Part shown: piece by piece, positions 51,788 to 59,314 of the stretch
Layout: the number at the start of each line of letters is the position of its first letter
Numbering within the stretch: position 1 is the stretch's first letter
Assembly (NCBI RefSeq): GCF_000413435.1
Contig: NZ_KE340327.1
Location: forward strand, 354,954-418,953
Direction of reading: 5' to 3'
Source of the DNA: Campylobacter ureolyticus ACS-301-V-Sch3b
GTDB taxonomy: Bacteria; Campylobacterota; Campylobacteria; Campylobacterales; Campylobacteraceae
DNA: 64,000 bases
The notes under the pieces: generated by a model
The model's database searches: none
What the model saw: the letters and a program-made list of their open reading frames with translations, nothing else
What the model was told of the DNA's origin: nothing
Position numbers and translations under genes: made by a program

Positions 51788-54127
51788 CTACTCCCCTGAT
51801 ATAACATTTTTTATAACCCTTTTTCCATTTCTACTATTTGCCCACTGCTCAAACACAGCACTATCTAAAGTATTAACTATCACAACACCATCATTGCTCT
51901 CATTTTTAGAGTTATCCTTTAAATTTGCCACATCACGCCTACTTAAAACATACTCTCCTGTTTGGAGAATAGCTGGGACTTCATCACGCTCTAATCCACC
52001 ACCTACAAGCCCACCTGTATGAAATTTTTGCGCTTTTATCATTGCAACTTGAGCCATTCCTTGAGCTATAGCAATAGCTGCAAGAGCAGCTCCAAGATAT
52101 GGATTACCAGCAGTTGCATAAGCATTAGTTGCAGCGGTGTAAGTATTTACAATAGCTTTTCCTACCATCATTGATTGATAAGCTCTTAAAGCTGCTTTAT
52201 TTTTGCCACCACTTGCATCATAAAACATCTTTGCTAAATTTGCTAAGCCATCAAACCCAGCACCAGCTATGCTCATTCGGTATTGCATCCCAAGTCTATC
52301 TAACTCAAGCTGCTTGGCTCTATGGTTTGACTGGGTTTGCTCAAGTGATGCATAGTGAGCTTCAATTCTTGCTGCTTCCATGGCTTGGAACTCATCAAGG
52401 GCATTAAGTCTGTTTTGAAATTGATTAGTTATGCCTAGATCATAACCCATAGAACTGTTTAAATTCTCATAGTTTTGATCTCTTGCATCTTTACCATAAA
52501 GGGCATCTGAGATCTCAAGACCTGAGTATCCATCACGCCTCATCTCTATTTCACGCCCTTTTAAGCGATAATTACTTGCTTTTACTTTATCTCCTAAAAG
52601 CTCATAATACCTCTCTTTAAACCGTAAAAACTCAAGGTCTTTATCTTGCTTATATTTAAGCTCTTCATCGGCTAATTTTTTAGAAATTTGAAGTTCATTA
52701 AGCCCAAGTTCTTTTAACTCAAATGAGCGTTTTTCTCTTTGTTTTAAGCGTTTGTTTTCTAGATCATCTATCGCATCATAATAAGCTATTTGATGATTTA
52801 GCCTATCTAAATACTCTTTTTTTGGATCAATAAGTTTTGTTTTAACACCCTTTAAAGGGGCTTTAATAAGTGTTTTAGAGCTATTTACTTTGTTTTTAAT
52901 ATCGCTTACTTTAATTTTTTCAAGCTCTTTATTAGCTTCGGCGGCACTATCTTTAGCAATATCACTAATTTGATATTTAATACTTTTAAAAATTTCATCT
53001 GTTGTGCTTCTTGCTTTATTTAATTCAGCCTTTAAAGCATCTAAATTGATATTTGCTCCAACATCAACTCGCCCTAGGCTTATTTCACCAACTCCAATGA
53101 AATTATTAAAAGAATTTATTGCAATCTCAACTTTTTCTAAGATAGAGTTAATTGTTTTATTTATGCTATCACTTAGATTTTTAACCCCACTTGCTACCAA
53201 AGTAACTGCACTTAAAAAAGCTTCTCTAACTGCATTTACTACTAAAATTAAGCTTGAGCCAATTAGCTGAAAGCTTTTAAACGTATCAGATCCAAACTCT
53301 ATAATTTTACTTTTATTTTTATCTATCCAGTTTGAAAGCTGATTTAAGCTATCAGCCACACCGCCACTTGCCCCACTAACACTATCTAAATCACCAACCA
53401 AGCTTAAAAGAGAGTTTGAAATTTTAACCCTTGCGTTACTGATGGTTAAAGGCATCTTTGAAAACTCATCATTAATAGTATCTGCTTGATTTTGCAAAGC
53501 ATTAAAAACTTCTTCTGCAGTGAGTTTGCCTTGGGCTCCAAGCTCTCTTAGTGCTCCAACTGTGACACCCATACCATCAGCTATTGCTCTTGCTAACCTT
53601 GGGCTTTGTTCTAGTATGGAGTTAAGCTCATCACCTCTTAAAACTCCACTTGCAAAGGCTTGGGATAACTGAATTAGCGCAGCACTACTTGCACTTGCAC
53701 TTGCTCCACTTATAGTTAAAGTTTGATTGATTGTTTTTGTTACGCCTAATAAATCACGCTGTGAAATGGCTAAACTTTCAGTAGCTGTTTTAAGTGAAGT
53801 ATAAAGCCCTGCAGTGCTTTCAAAACCTGATGCGGTGCTTTGAGAGATAGCGTATATTTCACGCATTCCTGCTATAAACTCGTTATTTGAACTACTTACT
53901 AGATTAACTCTTGCAACAAGGCTTTTATAACTATCAGCTAGTTCAAAAGACCTATCTATCATACCTGCAATGCTTCCACTTAAAGCACTAAGTCCAGCTG
54001 CAAACTGTGATAAATGAGCTCCAAAGTCCACTCGATCTTTTAAGTTTTTAAAACTTTTGCTTAGTTTATCGACATTTGAGTTGGCATTTGCACTATCAAC
54101 TGAAATTTTTATATTTAAATTTTTCAT
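51788..54127 (-). CDS. Tail tape measure protein
   Basis: A 779-residue protein that sets tail length. Near residues 75-240 it shows the TIGR02675-type tape-measure domain: LNSILEQSPRLARAIADGMG, VGALRELGAQGKLTAEEVF, and ADTINDEFSKMPLTISNAR. Hydrophobic helices lie in the middle (about 290-330) and near 655-700, and coiled coil lies around 440-560. The C-terminus has HTGGLVGGGLERDEVPAILQ, the motif that ends many tape measures (EVPAIL..GEYVL). A single tape measure and no sheath indicate a flexible tail. Confidence 0.92.
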   Translation of the reverse strand: MKNLNIKISVDSANANSNVDKLSKSFKNLKDRVDFGAHLSQFAAGLSALSGSIAGMIDRSFELADSYKSLVARVNLVSSSNNEFIAGMREIYAISQSTASGFESTAGLYTSLKTATESLAISQRDLLGVTKTINQTLTISGASASASSAALIQLSQAFASGVLRGDELNSILEQSPRLARAIADGMGVTVGALRELGAQGKLTAEEVFNALQNQADTINDEFSKMPLTISNARVKISNSLLSLVGDLDSVSGASGGVADSLNQLSNWIDKNKSKIIEFGSDTFKSFQLIGSSLILVVNAVREAFLSAVTLVASGVKNLSDSINKTINSILEKVEIAINSFNNFIGVGEISLGRVDVGANINLDALKAELNKARSTTDEIFKSIKYQISDIAKDSAAEANKELEKIKVSDIKNKVNSSKTLIKAPLKGVKTKLIDPKKEYLDRLNHQIAYYDAIDDLENKRLKQREKRSFELKELGLNELQISKKLADEELKYKQDKDLEFLRFKERYYELLGDKVKASNYRLKGREIEMRRDGYSGLEISDALYGKDARDQNYENLNSSMGYDLGITNQFQNRLNALDEFQAMEAARIEAHYASLEQTQSNHRAKQLELDRLGMQYRMSIAGAGFDGLANLAKMFYDASGGKNKAALRAYQSMMVGKAIVNTYTAATNAYATAGNPYLGAALAAIAIAQGMAQVAMIKAQKFHTGGLVGGGLERDEVPAILQTGEYVLSRRDVANLKDNSKNESNDGVVIVNTLDSAVFEQWANSRNGKRVIKNVISGE

Positions 54128-54169
54128 TTTTTCAACCTAAATTTGCTATAATAAATAAAAGGATTTAAA

Positions 54170-54361
54170 ATGATTTTAGTTCCAAATTTCGGAGTATTAA
54201 CGCTTTTTATAGCACTTTTTATACTAGCTATAATTGTTTTTCCAAAAAAGGGTGAGCCAAGATCAAACTTTAGCGACTTTAAAAAGATATTTTCATATAG
54301 TATTTTTTCTATATTGTTTTTTGTAGTAGTTTTAGTCTTAAACATTAACTTTCCTTACTAG
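54170..54361 (+). CDS. Antisense two-helix membrane protein within the tail module (63 aa)
   Basis: A short rightward gene in an otherwise leftward operon. Its own TATAAT lies at 54148 and AAAAGGA sits 6 bases before the ATG. The product has two hydrophobic helices (FGVLTLFIALFILAIIVF and SIFSILFFVVVLVLNI) around a basic loop, typical of small phage inner-membrane proteins such as superinfection-exclusion factors. Its end overlaps the frameshifted chaperone extension by 24 bases. It looks like an inserted accessory gene (moron). Function and expression are inferred. Confidence 0.55.
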   Translation: MILVPNFGVLTLFIALFILAIIVFPKKGEPRSNFSDFKKIFSYSIFSILFFVVVLVLNINFPY

Positions 54362-55122
54362 CTCACTATTTAGCGCATTTAGCATCTTATTTAAAATCTC
54401 CCAAATCATCTCTATATCAAGACCATGCTTTAAGCAAATTTCCCTAACATATAAAAACTCCATCTCATATCCAAAATCTTGACTTTTAAGTGAGTTTAAA
54501 AAGATTTTTACTACCAAAGTCTCAAACTCACTATCTAAAAATACAACACCTAAGCTTTCTAAATTTTCTTTATCAGCCTTGCTCTTTGGAGTTGGTGGAA
54601 ACTCCTTATTTTTATAAAGCTGGATTATAAATTTACAAAGCTTAGTTACTTTTTTTCGTTTTCCTTTAAAATCTCTTTATTTAAATGCTCCCATAAGCTC
54701 TCATATCTCACCCCTTTTTCATCAAGGGTTTTAAATAACCTTTCTTTATCCCCACCACTAATAAAAAGCTCACTTCTAAGTCTAAAAAGTCTTTCTAGGT
54801 TTGCTGATATATCATCTTGGTTTTGCAAATCTGAAAGATCTTTTTTAATGGCTGCATTTCTTACATAAAGCTCTTTATTTTCTAGCAAAAGCTTAGTTTT
54901 ATCCAAGGCAGAGTTTTGCTTAATTAAATCACTGTTTGTTTTTATAATGCTCTCATTTAGACTTAACTCATCATTTAAATTTTGAAGTTCGTTTAAGGTT
55001 TTCATGCTTTCGTTTGCTTTAGCTTCTAAGGATTGTTTTTCCTTTTTGCTTGGATCTTTTATCTCTAGTTCAAAAACTTCATCATCTATTTTTAAATTTA
55101 TTTTATATTCTGTTGTTATCAT
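54338..55122 (-). CDS. Tail assembly chaperone, long form by -1 programmed frameshift
   Basis: The zero-frame product (54646-55122) has 158 residues, mostly coiled coil (ESMKTLNELQNLNDELSLNE), and ends ENEKK-stop. The last codons read GAA AAA AAG TAA, so the slippery heptamer A AAA AAG (54649-54655) sits immediately before the stop. In the -1 frame 103 further codons are open, reading VTKLCKFIIQLYKNKEFPPT onward, through MIWEILNKML, to a stop at 54338. The extension has no start codon of its own near its beginning. This is the G/GT architecture of siphovirus tail chaperones, located as expected between tube and tape measure. Total about 261 residues. Confidence 0.82.
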
Positions 55123-55179
55123 TTCTTTATCCTTTTTAATTTAATTTTGCTACCGCGTAGCCTAGATTTTAAATCTTTC

Positions 55180-56094
55180 CTACTCCTTATAGTAAGTTAA
55201 ACTAAAATTATCATCACCTTTGTTTGATAACGCTAAAAATTCACGCTCAATCACATAAATCCCATCCATATCCTCAAACTCAGGTGTTTTAGATATCTTT
55301 GCTCTTGGTATGCTAAGCTTAAATATGTCCTTTCCAGCACTATCTTTAAAAATAGCCTCAAAACTCATCACATCGCCACTTGCAAACTCCCTAAAGCCAC
55401 TATCACCACCACTTTCAAGTCTCATTTTTAAAGTTAGCTTTGGTTCATAATCACTCATATGAAACTCACCGATATTTGTAAATTTCTCATAGTTAATAAC
55501 ATTTCCCATATCAAAGCTAAACTCACTTAGATTAATCTGCACCCCATTTAAACTCATAGCTCCTAAGCGTCTTATTAGTAAAGCCTCACCAGCTTTAATA
55601 TCAGTTATACTTTGAGGCTCAACCACTTCACCATCATATGCAGCTTTAATGTTAAATTTCATCTCTAATTTATCGCCAACTTTGCCGCTTATTGAAAATC
55701 CAGCCTTTGCTCCTTTGCCTTTAAATTTCCTATCAGGCAAAATTAGATCCACACTTCCAGTAGTTGGCGAGTGAGTATCTGGTGTGTAAGTAATAGTTTT
55801 TTTAGTAGTGTCTTCTTTACTTTTAAGGTTACACATCAAAAACAAATTATCATAAAAATTTATATCTTTATAAAGGCAAGTTGAAGCCTCAATTTCCATT
55901 TGTCCCCAGTCCGCTATGGTTACAACATCTTTTGCCCCTCCAAAAAAGCCAAAATTTGGAATTTCCACTTCATCAAAGCTTACTTTTGGCTGGATGTTTG
56001 AAGTAACTTTTAAAACTTGAGTAGGTTCTTTGTAAGTGCCTGATGTTGTTTCTATGCCTACCTTTAAACCAGTTCTACTTAATACTCGTGCCAT
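55180..56094 (-). CDS. Major tail tube protein (siphovirus type)
   Basis: A 304-residue beta-rich protein directly upstream of the tail chaperone gene, where the tube subunit is expected. The N-terminal LKVGIETTSGTYKEPTQVLKV resembles the start of phage tail tube proteins, and KGKGAKAGFSISGKVGDKLEMKF-like beta segments follow. Its length suggests the tube domain plus an additional C-terminal Ig-like domain (GDVMSFEAIFKDSAGK). Identification rests on position and pattern. Confidence 0.75.
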   Translation of the reverse strand: MARVLSRTGLKVGIETTSGTYKEPTQVLKVTSNIQPKVSFDEVEIPNFGFFGGAKDVVTIADWGQMEIEASTCLYKDINFYDNLFLMCNLKSKEDTTKKTITYTPDTHSPTTGSVDLILPDRKFKGKGAKAGFSISGKVGDKLEMKFNIKAAYDGEVVEPQSITDIKAGEALLIRRLGAMSLNGVQINLSEFSFDMGNVINYEKFTNIGEFHMSDYEPKLTLKMRLESGGDSGFREFASGDVMSFEAIFKDSAGKDIFKLSIPRAKISKTPEFEDMDGIYVIEREFLALSNKGDDNFSLTYYKE

Positions 56095-56165
56095 TATCTC
56101 TCCTTGTTTAAATTTTGATTAATTAAGCAAATAAAGCTTTTTAGTCAGTATTTGCGACATTGTTT

Positions 56166-56507
56166 CTACTTTTTTGTAAGACGTAAAATCTCTTTTACAT
56201 CTTCATGAATTTCATCTTGTTTAATTGAAATTTTATTCACTACTTCTTTGTTTTTGGAGGTGTTTTGGTTTGATTCGCTTATGCCTTTGGCTATTTCTTT
56301 GTTTAGAGTTGCGTTATCTCTTGTAGCTTTTGTGTTTTCATCAACACTTCTTTTTATCTCACCTAACAAAAACTTCATAAAGTAGCATAACCCCGCAATC
56401 AAAAGCAAAAAGATAATCACAAAAAACACAGTCACGCTTAAAGTTCCCCATTTATCAGCCCCAGCTATGAAATTTCCACTTTTATCTATAACATCGCTTT
56501 CAATCAT
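56166..56507 (-). CDS. Single-helix membrane protein, holin candidate (113 aa)
   Basis: 113 residues with a soluble N-terminal segment (GNFIAGADKWGTL), one strong transmembrane helix (VTVFFVIIFLLLIAGLCYFM) and a long charged, polar coiled-coil tail (EIKRSVDENTKATRDN). It is the last gene of the lysis cluster and overlaps the Rz1-like gene by 8 bases. A holin or antiholin role is inferred from position; the long C-terminal coiled coil is unusual for a holin. Confidence 0.55.
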   Translation of the reverse strand: MIESDVIDKSGNFIAGADKWGTLSVTVFFVIIFLLLIAGLCYFMKFLLGEIKRSVDENTKATRDNATLNKEIAKGISESNQNTSKNKEVVNKISIKQDEIHEDVKEILRLTKK

Positions 56508-56796
56508 CTTTATCTCCTTTTAGCTGGCTAAGCCCTAAACAGTATTTAAGTGTGCTTTCACATCTTAGATAATAAATCATTTTATTTTTATGAGCTTCAA
56601 AACTGCCGTCATTTACTGGTTTAACTGGCATTTTAGCCTGACATCTAATAGGCGTTAAAACTTCTTTATAAACAGGCTCGGGCTTGATGCTGCAACCAGT
56701 AAAAAGAGCTAAAAAACCTACAATTAAGATAAATTTTAAGTGTTGTAACTTTGAGCTGGTATTTGTTAGGCATATAAGAAATTTAGATTTCATCAA
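56500..56796 (-). CDS. Rz1-like outer-membrane spanin lipoprotein
   Basis: 98 residues with a lipobox FTGC after a hydrophobic stretch (FILIVGFLALFTGC). The mature protein has proline-rich IKPEPVYKEVLTPIRC and MPVKPVN segments, typical of Rz1 o-spanins. It overlaps the i-spanin candidate by 14 bases, the usual nested or overlapping Rz/Rz1 arrangement. An internal start would shorten the unusually long pre-lipobox segment. It should complete lysis by fusing inner and outer membranes. Confidence 0.72.
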   Translation of the reverse strand: MMKSKFLICLTNTSSKLQHLKFILIVGFLALFTGCSIKPEPVYKEVLTPIRCQAKMPVKPVNDGSFEAHKNKMIYYLRCESTLKYCLGLSQLKGDKDD

Positions 56797-57115
56797 AAAG
56801 CTCCTTATAAGCTTTTAGCTCTGCTACACAACTTTGATCTTTAATATAAATTTTTTTAACTTTTTCTACGTCTGGAGGCTCTTTTGGAGTGCCTTTTATT
56901 TCAAGCTCTTTAATAGCATTGTTTTGAGTCTCTAAACTTTTGTCACACTTTAAAAGCTCAAATTTAGCATTTGCTAGGTCAAATTTAAGCGTTTTTATCT
57001 CACTATTTTTAGCTGAAATTTGAAGTGATAAATAGATAAAATAAATTATGCTTAAAACTATGCCTACAAAATTTAAAGCATTTTTATATTTAAGTATGAG
57101 GTTTAATACTTTCAT
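56783..57115 (-). CDS. Rz-like inner-membrane spanin
   Basis: 110 residues: one N-terminal transmembrane helix (FVGIVLSIIYFIYLSL), then a periplasmic coiled coil (ISAKNSEIKTLKFDLANAKF) and a short C-terminal domain with cysteines. The layout is that of an Rz i-spanin. The start overlaps the DUF5675-type gene (ATGA) and the end overlaps the lipoprotein partner, giving a compact lysis unit. Confidence 0.68.
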   Translation of the reverse strand: MKVLNLILKYKNALNFVGIVLSIIYFIYLSLQISAKNSEIKTLKFDLANAKFELLKCDKSLETQNNAIKELEIKGTPKEPPDVEKVKKIYIKDQSCVAELKAYKELFDEI

Positions 57116-57534
57116 ATCGCACCTGCGTTATCAATCTCAACTATAAAATCATCAAATTTAACTACTTCTAAAAACTCTTTAAACTTTTTAATTGAGTTAA
57201 AAATTCCATTTTTTCCTAGATCCGAGCCTATTATTATGCACCCACTTGTATCAGAGCCGTATCTTCCTTGATGGATTAAAATCCTTCTATCCTTGCTTAC
57301 AGCTTCATTAAAAAGTAGTGGCAATTTTCTTTTAAATTTAGGGCTATAGCTCCAAACAGCGTTATACCTTCCTTGTGGAATCCTTTTATCTTGATTTGAT
57401 ACAGTTGTATCAGGTCCCTCTGGTTCAAGTGTATAGCCAGTAAGGAGTTCATCCCCTAGCTCATCAAAGATACTAAAAACACCAATTGTTGCGTCTTTTA
57501 TCTCTTCAATTCTTTTTATAATCATCTTTTTCAT
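57112..57534 (-). CDS. DUF5675-family protein, candidate phage endolysin
   Basis: A 140-residue protein of the DUF5675 type: TLEPEGPDT, the KRIPQGRYNAVW loop, LPLLFNEAV, and the signature ILIHQGRYGSDTSGCIIIG containing a histidine and cysteine pair. The pattern recalls L,D-transpeptidase-like or wall-active folds (IHxG...SGC). Placed directly before the spanin pair, it is the best endolysin candidate, because no lysozyme or amidase is visible in the prophage part shown. Enzymatic activity is an inference. Confidence 0.7.
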   Translation of the reverse strand: MKKMIIKRIEEIKDATIGVFSIFDELGDELLTGYTLEPEGPDTTVSNQDKRIPQGRYNAVWSYSPKFKRKLPLLFNEAVSKDRRILIHQGRYGSDTSGCIIIGSDLGKNGIFNSIKKFKEFLEVVKFDDFIVEIDNAGAI

Positions 57535-57891
57535 TTAGTTTTCCTTGCTTCTATAAATTTTAAGACCTATTTCAAAGTTATAAATATAAAGACTATCTTT
57601 AAAGCCTAAAAATGAAATTTCACTAATTGGATCATCTTTTAAATTAATAGCCTCTTTTATGGCTTTTAGCCTTAGTTCATCAAGTAAGCTTATAACACCT
57701 AAATTATCACTCATCATACTTCTTGCAGCAACGTAAATTTTAAAGCTTACCAAATCAACCTGCCAGTCAAGTTTGCTAACTCCATTTAGTAAAAGATAAA
57801 TCCCAGGTTGTTTGATATCATCACTACTAACATCAACTGCCCCAGGGTAAATCTCTTTTACTTTTTCATATGCCTCTTTTAGTGTTTTCAT
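57535..57891 (-). CDS. Mu gp37-like (DUF1834-type) head-tail protein
   Basis: A 118-residue alpha/beta protein between the gp36-like gene and the lysis genes. The order gp36-gp37 after the capsid gene matches Mu-type phages. Patterned segments are PGIYLLLNGVSK, VDLVSFKIYVAARS and the C-terminal YNFEIGLKIYRSKEN, consistent with a tail-terminator or connector fold. It overlaps the gp36-like gene as ATGA. The assignment leans on synteny. Confidence 0.6.
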   Translation of the reverse strand: MKTLKEAYEKVKEIYPGAVDVSSDDIKQPGIYLLLNGVSKLDWQVDLVSFKIYVAARSMMSDNLGVISLLDELRLKAIKEAINLKDDPISEISFLGFKDSLYIYNFEIGLKIYRSKEN

Positions 57892-58187
57892 AAAAACTCG
57901 CTTTTTCTCATACCATATAAACTATTACTTACAATTTCACCATTTTCATTAAATTTATCAGCCATTTTTAAAGCATCTCTAAAAAGTATAAGATCTAGCT
58001 CCGTTGGTTCAATTTTTAATAAAAGCTTTAGCCTAAACATCGCAATATCTAATATCAAAGCCTCAGGAAGAGGTAAGTTCTTCGTTAGATCCTTTGCCTC
58101 TTTTAGTGCTATTTCCACTATTTTGTCTGTTATTTCTGCTTCGTTTTGTAGGCTTTGTTTGGCTCTTAGTTTTAGTTTCTTGTTCAT
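57888..58187 (-). CDS. Mu gp36-like (DUF1320) connector protein, apparently lacking its N-terminus
   Basis: From ATG at 58187 (a GTG lies 4 codons upstream) the product has about 99 residues. The body ITDKIVEIALKEAKDL, LPLPEALILDIAMFRLKLL and FRDALKMADKF fits the DUF1320 head-completion family. Family members are about 30-40 residues longer and usually begin M-x-Y with an LTDDE-like stretch. Exactly that is found in another frame just upstream (58281, MHYSVDMFKEK to NTDDELISGDNDE), pointing to a frame break. A GGAG site before 58187 could still allow separate translation. Confidence 0.6.
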   Translation of the reverse strand: MNKKLKLRAKQSLQNEAEITDKIVEIALKEAKDLTKNLPLPEALILDIAMFRLKLLLKIEPTELDLILFRDALKMADKFNENGEIVSNSLYGMRKSEFL

Positions 58188-58281
58188 CGTTATCTCCACT
58201 GATTAATTCATCATCTGTGTTTTGTTCTGTCTGGACACTAGAACTAGTTTTTTCCTTAAACATATCAACGCTATAATGCAT
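58063..58281 (-). CDS. Overlapping 72-codon frame that may be the displaced N-terminus of gp36
   Basis: It has a very strong AGGAGAG site 6 bases before its ATG. The first 35 residues are acidic and gp36-like (NTDDELISGDNDE). The second half, which overlaps the gp36-like gene by 125 bases, is basic and of shadow-frame composition (SRNNRQNSGNSTKRGKG). Either this is a separate small protein or the two frames were once one gene. I cannot decide without homologues. Confidence 0.4.
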   Translation of the reverse strand: MHYSVDMFKEKTSSSVQTEQNTDDELISGDNDEQETKTKSQTKPTKRSRNNRQNSGNSTKRGKGSNEELTSS

Positions 58282-58307
58282 CTTTTCTCTCCTAAGTTAT
58301 TTTTAAG

Positions 58308-58438
58308 CCTTATTGAAATTCACTACGCCAAAGCCTAGATTTTCAAAAATAGGCGGTATTATAAAAAACTCGTAAAATCCACAAGGAGCATACTTCTTGT
58401 ATGTGACGCCATGGATTTTTAAGAGTTTTTTAATAAGG
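58308..58438 (-). other. Structured non-coding spacer between capsid and gp36 genes
   Basis: An outer pair CCTTATT (58308) / AATAAGG (58432) encloses a small CCTA/TAGG hairpin. It also encloses a long stem (58363-58431) of AAAAAACTC / GAGTTTTTT, AAAATCCA / TGGATTTTT and CATAC-TTCTT-GTATG. No supported coding frame is present. The layout is that of a branched RNA; candidate roles are a late-mRNA processing site, attenuator or small RNA. Confidence 0.5.
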
Positions 58439-58459
58439 TCATCAAGATTTTAAATCTTT

Positions 58460-59314
58460 TTAAGCTCCACTTGATTTATAGGCTAGTTGCCACAATGCAT
58501 ATCCTGCATTCATAAAACTTTTACATCCAAAAAGTGCAGCATCTTTCATAAATTTATGGTCATTACTTGCCTCAAACACGCCATCCTTTGCAACTTGTAA
58601 AACAAATGGTTTAACAGGCTTTCCAAGATCCATTAAATACCAACTAGTATCAGTTATTTCAGGTAGCACAAGTAGGCTGTATCTTTTGTAGGTTGGATTT
58701 GTTTCCCCACCTGTTAGATATGCTTTTTCTATTGATTGTATTGCTTTTGCTAAGTTTTTAGGACCACAAATTAGATGAGTTGGCATTACACCTAGGCTTT
58801 GACCAGTATCACCTTTAATGCTCATCATATAAGCCTCTGCTGCTAATAAGTTATCACTGCTTAATACCCCTGTGCCTAAATTTGCATAAGTATCAGTTCC
58901 AATTACATGCGTGTCACTAAAAAACGGCTTTTCGTCATAGCATTTATTAGTCCCAGCATCTTTTAAAATATCAGCTATTAGTTTTGCACCAAATTTTTTA
59001 GCATTAAATGCCATTTGTTGTATAGCTGGTTTATATAAACCTACCTTGTCATACTCTAAGTGGTTATTAGGAACTGTTACAGTTGCTTCAAAAGGCTGGT
59101 TTTCTAAGGTATATCCATAGTCTTTAAACTTTTTGATATCTCTATCTCCAACCCACTCTTTCATCATCGGAAAATTTCCAAGCCAAACATATTTTTCACT
59201 TAAATTATTGCTATTTACTCTCATAGCTAAAATATCAGCTTCGCTTTTAACATCATTAAATGTTTTTTGAAATATAGCTTTAAAGCCGATTGCTGTTTCT
59301 TCGAAATGTGCCAT
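58460..59314 (-). CDS. Major capsid protein, Mu gpT family
   Basis: A 284-residue major head subunit of the Mu gpT type. Recognisable segments are the N-terminal AIGFKAIFQKTFND, YVWLGNFPMMKEWVGDR, the YTLENQPFEATVTVPNNHLE stretch, and the C-terminal PFVLQVAKDGVFEAS, FGCKSFMNAGYALWQLAY. It shares one base with the protease gene upstream, as in other Mu-like phages. It forms the capsid shell after protease maturation. Confidence 0.92.
   Translation of the reverse strand: MAHFEETAIGFKAIFQKTFNDVKSEADILAMRVNSNNLSEKYVWLGNFPMMKEWVGDRDIKKFKDYGYTLENQPFEATVTVPNNHLEYDKVGLYKPAIQQMAFNAKKFGAKLIADILKDAGTNKCYDEKPFFSDTHVIGTDTYANLGTGVLSSDNLLAAEAYMMSIKGDTGQSLGVMPTHLICGPKNLAKAIQSIEKAYLTGGETNPTYKRYSLLVLPEITDTSWYLMDLGKPVKPFVLQVAKDGVFEASNDHKFMKDAALFGCKSFMNAGYALWQLAYKSSGA

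Noticed and set aside
54124-54345. A 73-codon leftward frame between the tape measure and tail chaperone genes
   Set aside because: It is the exact antisense of the 63-residue membrane gene and overlaps the frameshift extension. Its basic, phenylalanine-rich composition is that of a shadow frame.
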